Part shown: piece after piece, positions 43,378 to 51,855 of the stretch | How positions within the stretch are numbered: position 1 is the first letter of the stretch | How the letters are laid out: the number at the start of each line of letters is the position of its first letter | From: an archaeon | Lineage (GTDB): Archaea; Nanobdellota; Nanobdellia; SCGC-AAA011-G17; GW2011-AR17 | Direction: 5' to 3' | NCBI GenBank assembly: GCA_018656555.1 | Contig: JABHZQ010000007.1 | Span: 1-51,911, forward strand | DNA: 51,911 nt | Position numbers and translations under genes: made by a program | Notes under the pieces: generated by a model | Told to the model about the DNA's origin: nothing | Database searches by the model: none | The model's input: only the letters and a program-made list of their open reading frames with translations

Positions 43378-45845
43378 TGGAGGAAGAAGAAGATTTTATT
43401 CTGGATCTATTTGAAGAGTCTCTAGATGCTGGGAAAAAAGAGGAAGTAATTGCTTGGGAAGCTCCTGCAGTTAATAGAGTTGCTAGGGTGTTGGAAGAGG
43501 GTAGGAGAGATGTTACTAATTATGATCCTTTTACAAATATTTTAGTGGGTTATTTAGTTAGAGAGGGGAGGAAAGGTTTGGTTGGAGAGTTGAATGGAGT
43601 TAGTCAAGAAGATAGAGTTAAAATATTATTAGCTGCTGAAGCTTTGGCTCCACATAGAGTTAATCCAAAAGTTAGCGATGTTGAATCTTTTGAAGATTAT
43701 ATGGGTGCAGTTGGTGTTGCATTTGGTGAAAGATTAGGAAGAATGTTGAGGTTGGATATGGAATTTAAGGGTGTTGAAGAAGCTAAAGCAGAAGGAGTTG
43801 AATTTGTTGATGAAATTGATCCTTTGTTTAGTGGTTTTAGAGCTGAAACTTTAATTGCTGCTAATGTTGTTTCTAATTTAGTTGGTGAGGTTGAGGTTGG
43901 AAGTTATGATGAATTAGCTAGAGCTGCTTTCTTAAATTTTAATGGTAGTGAAGGAAATGGAGTTTTAGATGTTACAAAAGTTCTTGTTGAAAAAAGTTTG
44001 GGTGCAGCAGATGTTGATTTAGATGTTGATACTGCTGTTGCAAGATATCAAGAGATTTTAGTTTCAAGATTTGGTTTTACTCAAGATTTGATTACTCAGT
44101 TAGAAAGGTTTCAAGGAATGACTTTTGATTTTAATGGAATGTCTAGAATGATTAGAACAGAATTTGAAGAGAGAACTGGTTATGTTCCTAATATTGGAAC
44201 TCATTATGATAGAAGAGCATATGAAAGATTGAAAGGAGAACTTCTTGAATTAGATGTAAAATTGTTTAAACCTCTTCCTACTGAACCGACTCAACATTTT
44301 AATAGTAGAGATTGGGCAAGACCACATCAGGCTATGGGTGAAGGTGGTAAACGTTATCATAGAAGAAGAAGTGAAACTATTGAAAAGCTTCCTCTTGGAA
44401 CTGTGGGTCATCTTGATGGTGATCATGATTTTGTGCCGACCAATAAAGGAGGATACTTTCATTTAAGATATAGAGAGTTGCAAAAGTTAGAAGAGGTTAT
44501 TCTTGAGGTTGCTGGGGCGGGTGGAGATTTTAGAAGAGGAGATAGAGTTAAACTTGTTAATAATTTAGGACCTCAATCACATTATGATACTGATGAATAC
44601 TATTATGGTGGAACTATAAGGGAAATGAAGCTAGGAATTGAAGGAGAGGTTATAACTGGAGATGATAGAATGGTTAGAATAGAGTTTCCGAGAAGAGCAT
44701 GGAATTGTCATCCAGATGAATTGAAAAACTTAACAAGAACTCCAGAAAAAATAGAAGATGAAAAAGATGAAAGAGAAGAATTGAAAGTTGTTATGGCTGA
44801 AGTTGTTAGTGGGGCTGAAGCTGATTTTGAGAGAGCAAAAGAGAATAAGGAAAGGTTGGTTAGAGATGGTGTTGATACTTTTAGAGCAATGGGTGTTGAT
44901 GATGGAGTTATAAGGTATTTCTTTGATCAATATTTAGATGATGTTGCTGAGTTTGGAGATTTTATGCCAGAGGGAACTATCTTTAATGAAATTATGGAAA
45001 TACAAGAGAGTATGAATTATGGTGGGCTAAGAGATAAAGTTGTTGCATTGGTTAAAGATAGGATGGATGTTTTAGTTAAAGTTGATGATGTAAGAGATGC
45101 TGGAGAGTATGGTAAGTTTAAGGAAGATCTTGTTGATAGAGTTTTACATGGATTTAAGGATAAAAAAGGTAAGAAAACTGAAGGGTTTGAAAGAGGAGAA
45201 CCAGTTATGTTGGATGAAGCTCATGGAAAATATCCAAAGGGAACTATTGCAATTTATCATGCTGATTGTGGGGATGATCATCATGTTGATTTTGATGATG
45301 GGGCTACTGATGTCCATATAGATGAAAGAGTGATAGGTGTTGCTGCTGCTTATGCTTTACCTAAGATTCCTACTGCATATGAGGGGATGAAAAAAGGAGT
45401 AAGGGTTAAGATTAGAAAAGATAGTGAGTATGCTCATCAAAATGATGGAGAAGGAGTAATGGTTAATAATTTTGGGGATGAAGAAGGAGGAAGAGAGCTG
45501 TGGGCCAAGGTTAAATTTGATAAGGGTAGAGGTAATAATTATAGGGAAAAAGATTTAGAACCGGTTGATCCTGCTAAATTAACAGGAAGGAAATTAAAAA
45601 AATATAACAAAGCTGTTGCTGCAATGGAAGAGTTGAAAGTTGGGATTGAAGAACAGTTAGGTCCTATAATTGCAGAGGCTGAGAGAGATCATGCTGATGT
45701 TAATAGAAGATTAGATGATCTTACTATGAAAACTATTGATACTTTTAGAAGTATGGGATTTGAGGATGAGGCTATTGGAACTATGTTTAGAGAAAACATG
45801 GGAGATACTTCTTATTTGAGAGAGAGGGAATTGTTAGACTATTAG
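43377..45845 (+). CDS. 822-residue protein with SH3-like (MIB/HERC2-like) barrels and MGF repeats
   Basis: Not recognised as a whole. Residues 1-375 are helical, with a FGFTQDLITQLERFQGMTFDF stretch that aligns with segments of the two following radical SAM proteins. Residues 388-454 are a barrel (GDRVKLVNN...EYYYGG...GIEGEVI...WNCHPDELKN) also present in those proteins. Two more barrels follow, at 604-652 and 670-730; the last (GVRVKIRKDSEYAHQNDGEGVMV...KVKFDKGRGNNYREKDLEPV) resembles the MIB/HERC2 domain of ubiquitin ligases. Two repeats DTFRAMGVDDGVI and DTFRSMGFEDEAI look like the MGF loop of UBA domains. A recognition or ligase-like adaptor is possible. Starts one base inside the E1-like stop. 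Confidence 0.75.
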   Translation: MEEEEDFILDLFEESLDAGKKEEVIAWEAPAVNRVARVLEEGRRDVTNYDPFTNILVGYLVREGRKGLVGELNGVSQEDRVKILLAAEALAPHRVNPKVSDVESFEDYMGAVGVAFGERLGRMLRLDMEFKGVEEAKAEGVEFVDEIDPLFSGFRAETLIAANVVSNLVGEVEVGSYDELARAAFLNFNGSEGNGVLDVTKVLVEKSLGAADVDLDVDTAVARYQEILVSRFGFTQDLITQLERFQGMTFDFNGMSRMIRTEFEERTGYVPNIGTHYDRRAYERLKGELLELDVKLFKPLPTEPTQHFNSRDWARPHQAMGEGGKRYHRRRSETIEKLPLGTVGHLDGDHDFVPTNKGGYFHLRYRELQKLEEVILEVAGAGGDFRRGDRVKLVNNLGPQSHYDTDEYYYGGTIREMKLGIEGEVITGDDRMVRIEFPRRAWNCHPDELKNLTRTPEKIEDEKDEREELKVVMAEVVSGAEADFERAKENKERLVRDGVDTFRAMGVDDGVIRYFFDQYLDDVAEFGDFMPEGTIFNEIMEIQESMNYGGLRDKVVALVKDRMDVLVKVDDVRDAGEYGKFKEDLVDRVLHGFKDKKGKKTEGFERGEPVMLDEAHGKYPKGTIAIYHADCGDDHHVDFDDGATDVHIDERVIGVAAAYALPKIPTAYEGMKKGVRVKIRKDSEYAHQNDGEGVMVNNFGDEEGGRELWAKVKFDKGRGNNYREKDLEPVDPAKLTGRKLKKYNKAVAAMEELKVGIEEQLGPIIAEAERDHADVNRRLDDLTMKTIDTFRSMGFEDEAIGTMFRENMGDTSYLRERELLDY
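44538..44740 (+). repeat. Shared SH3-like module, copy 1 (in the 822-residue protein)
   Basis: Codes for EYYYGG, then LGIEGEVI, then WNCHPDEL. The same spacing of Y-x-YGG, LG-x-x-GE and W-x-x-HPDE recurs in the two downstream radical SAM proteins. Confidence 0.75.
44871..44940 (+). repeat. Internal helical repeat with MG(V/F) motif, copy 1
   Basis: Encodes DTFRAMGVDDGVIRYFFDQYLDD. It matches a second copy at 45,735-45,800 (DTFRSMGFEDEAIGTMF) and is preceded in both by a charged helix. Confidence 0.65.
45384..45567 (+). other. MIB/HERC2-like domain within the 822-residue protein
   Basis: A GxRV start, a 'DGEG' turn, a (W/V)-K-F-D-x-G strand and NNYREKDLEPV end follow the order of MIB/HERC2 domains ('G..V.RG.D....DG..G.V...W.NG..N.YR...DL'). 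Found by eye, so a profile search is needed. Confidence 0.5.
45735..45800 (+). repeat. Internal helical repeat with MGF motif, copy 2
   Basis: Encodes DTFRSMGFEDEAIGTMFREN near the C-terminus. MGF between two short helices is the classical UBA loop. Confidence 0.6.
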
Positions 45846-45854
45846 GAGAAAAAA

Positions 45855-47254
45855 ATGAAAAATAGAACACTAACCTTGGTAAATGTTGTTAATGATGGCG
45901 ATTGTATAGAGCAACAAGAATGCCTGCACTATCTCTGGCGTATTTAGCTGCTCATACACCTGAAAATTGGGATGTAAAAATAGTTGATGAAACTGTTGAA
46001 CCCTTTGATGCATGGAAACATGTTGAAGGTTCAGATATTGTTGGATTCAGTGGTGGAAATGTATGTAATATTCATAGACTTACTGATCATATTTCTAGAG
46101 TTACAGAATATGATCAAGTTATGGGAGAAGAAACTCCAATTATTTTAGGTGGATATGTTGGCGGATTAAATATTGAAGGATTACCTAATAGAGTGGATGC
46201 TAGAGTTATTGGTCCTGGTGAATTAGCTTTACAAGAATTACTAGCTGATTTTGAAAATGGTGGAATGAAAAGAGAGTATGTTGGTCAAAGAGTTCCGATG
46301 AATGAATTAAGGACTCCTGATTTCTCTGGATTTAATGTTGCTGCTTATGGTAAAAATGTTAATTGGCCTGTAATGACTTCTGTAAGTTGTGGAAATACTT
46401 GTGGATTCTGTAGTGCAAGAGTTGTTTATGGTGATGGTTATGCAAGTAGATCTCCTGAAAAAGTTCTAGCAGATATGGCACAATTTGATCCTGATACTAG
46501 ACTTTATTTTGTAGACCCTAATGTTTTGCAACTTTCAAGAAATGGTAAAAGAAGAGCTAGAAAATTGTTTAAAGGCATGGCTAAACAAAATCATCCTTGG
46601 TTTGGATCTGCAACTTTTAGAGTTTCTGAAGATGAAAGAATGTTAGAAGCAATGGCAGAAAGTGGATGTAAGGGTTTGTTAATTGGATTTGATTCTGCTC
46701 TACCTGAAAGTTTACAGACTGTATCTGCTCCAAAATATAGAGTAAGAGAGGATCAAACTTTAATTGAATATTATGTTGAAGGTGTAAAAAGAATACAAGA
46801 AAAGTTTGGTATTGATGTTTTGGGAACTTTTGTTATTGGTTTTGATACTGATGATGAAAGAACTATTGCAAATACAATTAGGGTTGTTCAAGATTCTGGA
46901 ATGAAAGATGCACAGTATTTACCATTTACCCCTCTTCCAGGTACACCATCTTATAATGAAATGGAAGCAGCAGGTAGAATCATAGATCATAATCTTAATC
47001 GTTATGATTTTACTGATGTTGTTTTTAGACCACAAAATTTCTCTGGTGCAGAATTAAGAGATTCATTAGTAAAGATGTATGATGAAACCTTCCCCAGAAT
47101 GTTGGCAATCTATAGAAGATTTGGTTTGGTTAGAGATAGACCTGAATTGATTAAAGTTGAATCAATGAAGTTAAGAGCTGAAAGAGAAGAAAGAGCAGCA
47201 AGGGAAAGAGAAAGGAGAGGGAGAAGAAGGGGTGGAGGCGGAGGACATCATTAA
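45855..47254 (+). CDS. B12-binding radical SAM protein with apparent frameshift
   Basis: The radical SAM part is intact: CxxxCxxC in SVSCGNTCGFCSARVVYG, then GSATFRVSEDERML, GFDSALPES and GTFVIGFDTDDERT, with an N-terminal cobalamin-type domain (LYRATRMPALSLAYLAAHTPENWDVKIVDETVEP, GFSGGNV, IILGGYVGGL). The long frame opens only at a TTG (45,902) in mid-domain. The missing first strand, MKNRTLTLVNVVNDGD, is encoded in another frame from the ATG at 45,855 behind AGGAG. The frame changes by -1 near 45,897-45,902, so one base seems to be missing or the ribosome shifts. The tail is RRGRRRGGGGGHH, a basic, Gly- and His-rich end. No slippery heptamer is seen. Substrate unknown. Confidence 0.82.
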
Positions 47255-49524
47255 TGGAAGCTGCTTTACAACAACCTTCAACAGGAGATGCAATTGATAG
47301 TTTACTTAGGAAGACCTATCAATTAGTTGCACAAGATAGGATGCATCAGATTGCTGAAATAACTGGTAATCAAGGTTTAGTTCAAGAGTATGGTTCTGGT
47401 GTGAATAGTATCATAGATTTAGAATCACTTTTTGCATTTGCAGGAGAGTTACCTTCACAAGAAGTGCTAGCTCGTATGGTTAAAGCAAAAATTGTTAGTA
47501 AATATGGAGAGGGTGTTGGGGAAGAGGTTATAAGAGTTGAAGAGAGGAGAGAAAGCGAACTTGCAGATCCTCCTGTTGATTATGGTATGTTTGTTGGTGA
47601 GATTAGAGAGGGAATAAATGATAGATTTAGAATTAGTGTTCCTGAAGTAACTGTTCCAGGAAGAGAGGGTTATGGAAAACATAAAACTGAACTAGAAAGA
47701 ACTGTAGCAACAGAAATAGAAAGAAGATTAGATGGGAATTATGGAGAAATTATAGAAGTTACTGAGCTGGCTGGTTTTGATATGGATACTTTAGATCCTG
47801 AATATCATTATGGTGGAAATGAAGATGATCTTGCATTAGGAAGTAGAGGAGAAATTATTGAGGTTGGAGCGGATAGGTATTCTGTTATGGTTGATAGTGT
47901 TGAATGGCAATTACATCCTGATGAAGTTACTCTTACTGGTGAGAACAAATATGCTGGAGTGGATGTTGTTAAGGTTGTTAGAGATATAATTCAAACTGTT
48001 GAAGATAATAAAATGGAAGCTCATATTGCAGGGCAGATAGCAGCTATTAATCAAAATAGAGATAGAGATTTAGATATACGAACTCGTATTTTTAGAGAGG
48101 AATATGGATTAAGTATTGATCAAATATTGGCCATGCATAGAGAAGAAGATTTTGAATATGAAGTTCCAGGTCTACCTAAAGTTGGACCGGGTCTTGTCCC
48201 ATTTAGTGATTTGTATAAATTATTAGCAAAAGCTATTAGTCAAAGAACAGGAAAGGAAATATTGGGTGGGGCTGATGAAATCACTACTAGTGGTGAATTT
48301 AGAATTAATGTTACTGAAGCTGCTGATCATCTTGGTGTTGATAATGATTTGGTTTTAAGAGTTAGTAGTGAAGTTGCAGATATCTTAGATAAACAACACT
48401 ACCTAAAAGGTAGAGAATATGCTGCTAGAAATGGTGCTAAAGATGTTACAAGAGCTATGATTGAAGAAATGTTAGGTAGAGATGGTCTGCCTTGGACTAG
48501 AAGACTTGTGCTATATGCTAACAAAGATGTATATGAAGGAGGAGATCCTTTTGCACCTCCCTCTGAAGAACTATTCAGAGTTATAAAACTTGAAGTTGGT
48601 GGAGGTTGTGCTTATGGAAAATGTACCTTTTGTATGGAATATGCTGGTGCACCTTTCTTTGTTCATAAACAGGCTAAGTTTGAAGCCCATGCAAGAGAAG
48701 TTAAGAGATTGTTGGGAAGTGATAGTGAATATATTAGGAGAGTCTTTCTTTCAGGAGGAGATACTTTTGCTCTTCCAACAAAAAGATTGAAAGGTTATCT
48801 AAGCACTGTTAATGAACTTTTTAATGATGGTTATGAGAGAAATATTAGAAGAGTTGAAGCTTTTTCAAGAACAGAAGGAATTACAAGAAAGAGTGTTGGT
48901 GAAATTAAAGATTTAGTTGATCATAATCTTAGACTTCTTTATTGGGGAGCTGAAACTGGATCTGATGAACTTTTGGCTTATGTAAATAAGGGTATTACAA
49001 GAGCTAAAATGGATAAAGCTATTGCTAAATTAACAAGCACTTCGATGATGGTTTCTATTATGATTATGCCAGGGTTGGGTGGAATGAGATTTTATGATCA
49101 ACATGTAAGAGAGACAGTAGCTCTTGTTAATGCTTTGAAACCAAGATGGACAACTTTCCATACAATAACTCCAAAACCAGGAGCAAGATATGGTAAGATA
49201 ATGGCTGAAGAGATGGCTGCAGGAACTAATAGACCTCTAACTGAGGAAGAGGTTGTTGAACAGATGCATGATATTGTTGCAGGTATGCGTACAGGTTATA
49301 GAAATTTGGTTGCAACTTATTATCCACCCTCTGCAAAGATTGCAATTAATCCAGTTACATTTAGAGGTTATATGCATAGGGGAAATGGTCAATTTGGAAT
49401 TTTGACTGAATTGAAAGAGTGGTTTAGCCTAGGGGAGAGAGTACCAAGTCAAGATTTAGTTGATACTGATTTTAATAAAGGGAGTGGAATAAGAGCTTTG
49501 GCTAGAGGTGGAGAAGCATGGTAG
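47254..49524 (+). CDS. Radical SAM protein with N-terminal accessory modules (paralog 1)
   Basis: 756 residues. Residues 1-430 are accessory: a helical start (DSLLRKTYQLVAQDRMHQI), the shared barrel at 174-231 (EYHYGGNEDDLALGSRGEIIEV...WQLHPDEVTL), and REEYGLSIDQILAMHREEDFEYEV. The radical SAM core begins at FRVIKLEVGGGCAYGKCTFC with Cys452, Cys457 and Cys460, a CX4CX2C spacing seen in some COG1032-type proteins in place of CX3CX2C. FLSGGDTFALP, WGAETGSDELLAYVNKG and MIMPGLGGMRFYDQH follow. Paralog of the next gene, which it overlaps by 7 bases. Likely acts on a protein or peptide delivered by the accessory part; that is inference. Confidence 0.85.
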   Translation: MEAALQQPSTGDAIDSLLRKTYQLVAQDRMHQIAEITGNQGLVQEYGSGVNSIIDLESLFAFAGELPSQEVLARMVKAKIVSKYGEGVGEEVIRVEERRESELADPPVDYGMFVGEIREGINDRFRISVPEVTVPGREGYGKHKTELERTVATEIERRLDGNYGEIIEVTELAGFDMDTLDPEYHYGGNEDDLALGSRGEIIEVGADRYSVMVDSVEWQLHPDEVTLTGENKYAGVDVVKVVRDIIQTVEDNKMEAHIAGQIAAINQNRDRDLDIRTRIFREEYGLSIDQILAMHREEDFEYEVPGLPKVGPGLVPFSDLYKLLAKAISQRTGKEILGGADEITTSGEFRINVTEAADHLGVDNDLVLRVSSEVADILDKQHYLKGREYAARNGAKDVTRAMIEEMLGRDGLPWTRRLVLYANKDVYEGGDPFAPPSEELFRVIKLEVGGGCAYGKCTFCMEYAGAPFFVHKQAKFEAHAREVKRLLGSDSEYIRRVFLSGGDTFALPTKRLKGYLSTVNELFNDGYERNIRRVEAFSRTEGITRKSVGEIKDLVDHNLRLLYWGAETGSDELLAYVNKGITRAKMDKAIAKLTSTSMMVSIMIMPGLGGMRFYDQHVRETVALVNALKPRWTTFHTITPKPGARYGKIMAEEMAAGTNRPLTEEEVVEQMHDIVAGMRTGYRNLVATYYPPSAKIAINPVTFRGYMHRGNGQFGILTELKEWFSLGERVPSQDLVDTDFNKGSGIRALARGGEAW
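47773..47946 (+). repeat. Shared SH3-like module, copy 2 (radical SAM paralog 1)
   Basis: Encodes EYHYGGNEDDLALGSRGE followed by W-x-x-HPDE and TGEN. Near-identical to copy 3 in its first half, and related to copy 1. Confidence 0.85.
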
Positions 49525-51854
49525 CACAATTAGATCCAGGAATAAGTATAGGAACAACAACAAAAGTTGATACTACTTTTGATGATTTGTTTAGTACATT
49601 CTATAGACTTGCTGCTCAAGATAGTTTGATAAGAGCTATGGGTCCATTAAGAGAGACTGATGCTTTTGGTGAATATCAAGCACGAGTGTCTGATGTTCAA
49701 GACAGAGATAGTTATGATTCTTTTATGGGTTCTTTACCAAGTAATGCAGATATTAGAGCTGTTGTTAAGGCTGAAATTGTTGAAGCTTATGGAAGTTTTG
49801 ATGGACAGATAGGTGAGATTGAACAACAAAGAACTGCTGCATTAGAAAATCCAGAAGTTTATTATCCTGAATTTACTTCAGCTGTTATAGAAAGAGTTAA
49901 TGAAAGACTTGGTACTGATCTTGAAAGAGTTCCAGCTTCTAAAGATGACTATCCAACTTTTATAGGACTTTTGGAAGATGGTGTTAATCTATCTCTTGAA
50001 GAAAAACTAACTCCAGTAAATGGAGTAAGATATGCTGATGTTGTTGAAGTTACTAATATGAATGGATTTGATACATCTAATTTGGAGGATGAATATCATT
50101 ATGGTGGAAATGAAGATGATCTAGCATTAGGAAGTAGAGGAGAAGTCATTAATATTGTCTCTGGAGTTAGATATACAATTGTAGTTGATGGAAAAGAATG
50201 GCAAATTCATCCTGATGAGATTCAAGTTACTGGCGAGAATAGATTAGTTGCTTTGGTTGGTGAGGGAGATTATGGGGCAGCAGTAACTGCTTTTGTTGAT
50301 GGAATTGTAGAAGAGTTAACTCCTGAATTTATTGAAAGAGCTCGGGCTAAAATAGGGCAAGGTTTTGATGCTAAGGTTGTAGCAGTTACAAAAGAATTAA
50401 AAATAAAATATGGGTTGGTTGCTGAACAAGTAAGAGCCATTCATGCTGGAGAAGATTTTGTTTATGAGGTTGAAGGTGGAAGAGATGAAGGACTAACTTT
50501 ACCTTTTCAAAGATTAGCAAGTTTAGCTCTTAAGGCTTTAGGTTATAAAGTTGATAAACCTACAGTTACTATTCAAATTGGTTCTATTAAAAATGAAGAA
50601 GGATTTATAGATTTTGTATTAAATTCTGCTAAAGAGTTAAGAAATAAAGATTATGCTGGACTTGCAGGAGAACAGATGGATGTTTTATCACTTTTATTGA
50701 ATAATGAGTATGATGCAGTTAGTAGAAGATCTTTGCAAACTGGAGGAGAAAGACAGGGTCATATTTTAGAGGATACAATTGATGCTTGGATAAAGACAAG
50801 AACAACTGGTGGACAACTAGGAACTGCTTTTTCTTTAAATAGAGCTTTACTATATCATGATCAAGATATTTTTAGTTCAGTACCTTTTTCACCACCGTCT
50901 GAAGAATTACATAGAGTTATAAAATTAGAAGTTGGAAGTGGTTGTAGTTATGGTGCTTGTACTTATTGTACTGAATATGGTAGAGTGGATTTTACAATTA
51001 GAAAACTAGATGATTTTAGAGCACATGTTGCTGCAGTAAGGAAAAAAATGGGCAGAGATGTTTATAATATAGAAAGACTCTTTTTAGCTGGGGGAAATAT
51101 TTTTGCAATGCCTACTAAAAAAGTTCTTCAGTATAATGATATTGCAAGAAATGCTTTTAGAGGAGATACAGATATTAGAAGAATTTCTGCTTTTACAAGA
51201 ACAGAAGGTTTAGCTAAGAAAAGTGTTGGAGAAATTAATGACATTGTGGGGCATGGTTTGAATATGGTTTTCTGGGGTGTTGAAACTGGTGCAAATTCTG
51301 TTTTGGATTATGTAAATAAAGGAACAACTCATGAAAAAATGATGGAAGCTGCTTCAAAAATACCTAATAGTAATATGCAAGTTTCTGTTATGATCATGAC
51401 TGGTTTAGGTGGATTAAGACATTATGAAGATCATGTTGTTGAGACTACAAGATTATTGAATGCTATGCAACCTAGATTTGTTACTTTCATGACTGTTAAT
51501 CCAAAGCCTTGGTCTGTTTATGCAAAAAGAATGGCTGAAGAGATGGAAAGAGGAGAGAATATGCCACTTACTGATGAGATGGTTGTTGAACAGATGTATG
51601 ATATTGTTAGAGGATTAGATAGCAGGGCTTGGAGAGGACATAGATGTCTTGTTGGTGCTTATCGATTGCCTACTGAGAAAGTTGCAAATAATCCTGTTGA
51701 ATTTAGAGGAAGATTAGAAAATCATGGTGGTAAGGGACAAATATTAACTGGTTTACAAAATTTATTTAGAGGAGATTTTCAACCAAGTCCTTTGATTCCT
51801 GCTGGTGAGTTTAATAGAACCGGGAGTAGAATAAGAGCTATGCTCGAGGTTTAA
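49518..51854 (+). CDS. Radical SAM protein with N-terminal accessory modules (paralog 2)
   Basis: 778 residues with the same layout as the preceding gene: helical start (FDDLFSTFYRLAAQDSLIRAM), barrel at 183-241 (EYHYGGNEDDLALGSRGEVINI...WQIHPDEIQV), KIKYGLVAEQVRAIHAGEDFVYEV, then the radical SAM core with Cys476, Cys481 and Cys484 in GSGCSYGACTYC, FLAGGNIFAMP, WGVETGANSVLDYVNKG and MIMTGLGGLRHYEDH. The two proteins differ most in the 240-430 region, so they may act on related but different sites or form a heterodimer. The ATG at 49,518 lies inside the previous gene's last codons. Confidence 0.85.
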   Translation: MVAQLDPGISIGTTTKVDTTFDDLFSTFYRLAAQDSLIRAMGPLRETDAFGEYQARVSDVQDRDSYDSFMGSLPSNADIRAVVKAEIVEAYGSFDGQIGEIEQQRTAALENPEVYYPEFTSAVIERVNERLGTDLERVPASKDDYPTFIGLLEDGVNLSLEEKLTPVNGVRYADVVEVTNMNGFDTSNLEDEYHYGGNEDDLALGSRGEVINIVSGVRYTIVVDGKEWQIHPDEIQVTGENRLVALVGEGDYGAAVTAFVDGIVEELTPEFIERARAKIGQGFDAKVVAVTKELKIKYGLVAEQVRAIHAGEDFVYEVEGGRDEGLTLPFQRLASLALKALGYKVDKPTVTIQIGSIKNEEGFIDFVLNSAKELRNKDYAGLAGEQMDVLSLLLNNEYDAVSRRSLQTGGERQGHILEDTIDAWIKTRTTGGQLGTAFSLNRALLYHDQDIFSSVPFSPPSEELHRVIKLEVGSGCSYGACTYCTEYGRVDFTIRKLDDFRAHVAAVRKKMGRDVYNIERLFLAGGNIFAMPTKKVLQYNDIARNAFRGDTDIRRISAFTRTEGLAKKSVGEINDIVGHGLNMVFWGVETGANSVLDYVNKGTTHEKMMEAASKIPNSNMQVSVMIMTGLGGLRHYEDHVVETTRLLNAMQPRFVTFMTVNPKPWSVYAKRMAEEMERGENMPLTDEMVVEQMYDIVRGLDSRAWRGHRCLVGAYRLPTEKVANNPVEFRGRLENHGGKGQILTGLQNLFRGDFQPSPLIPAGEFNRTGSRIRAMLEV
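50064..50240 (+). repeat. Shared SH3-like module, copy 3 (radical SAM paralog 2)
   Basis: Encodes EYHYGGNEDDLALGSRGE, then W-Q-I-HPDE and TGEN. Confidence 0.85.
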
Positions 51855-51855
51855 A

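Noticed and set aside
45890-45905. Programmed -1 ribosomal frameshift
   Set aside because: No X-XXY-YYZ slippery heptamer or clear downstream structure; an indel or sequence error is more likely.
34539-51854. Plain molybdopterin or thiamine sulfur-carrier locus
   Set aside because: There is no MoaD/ThiS-sized protein ending in Gly-Gly, no MoaA/ThiC/ThiG, and an E2-like gene is present; a sulfur-transfer role is still possible as part of the system.
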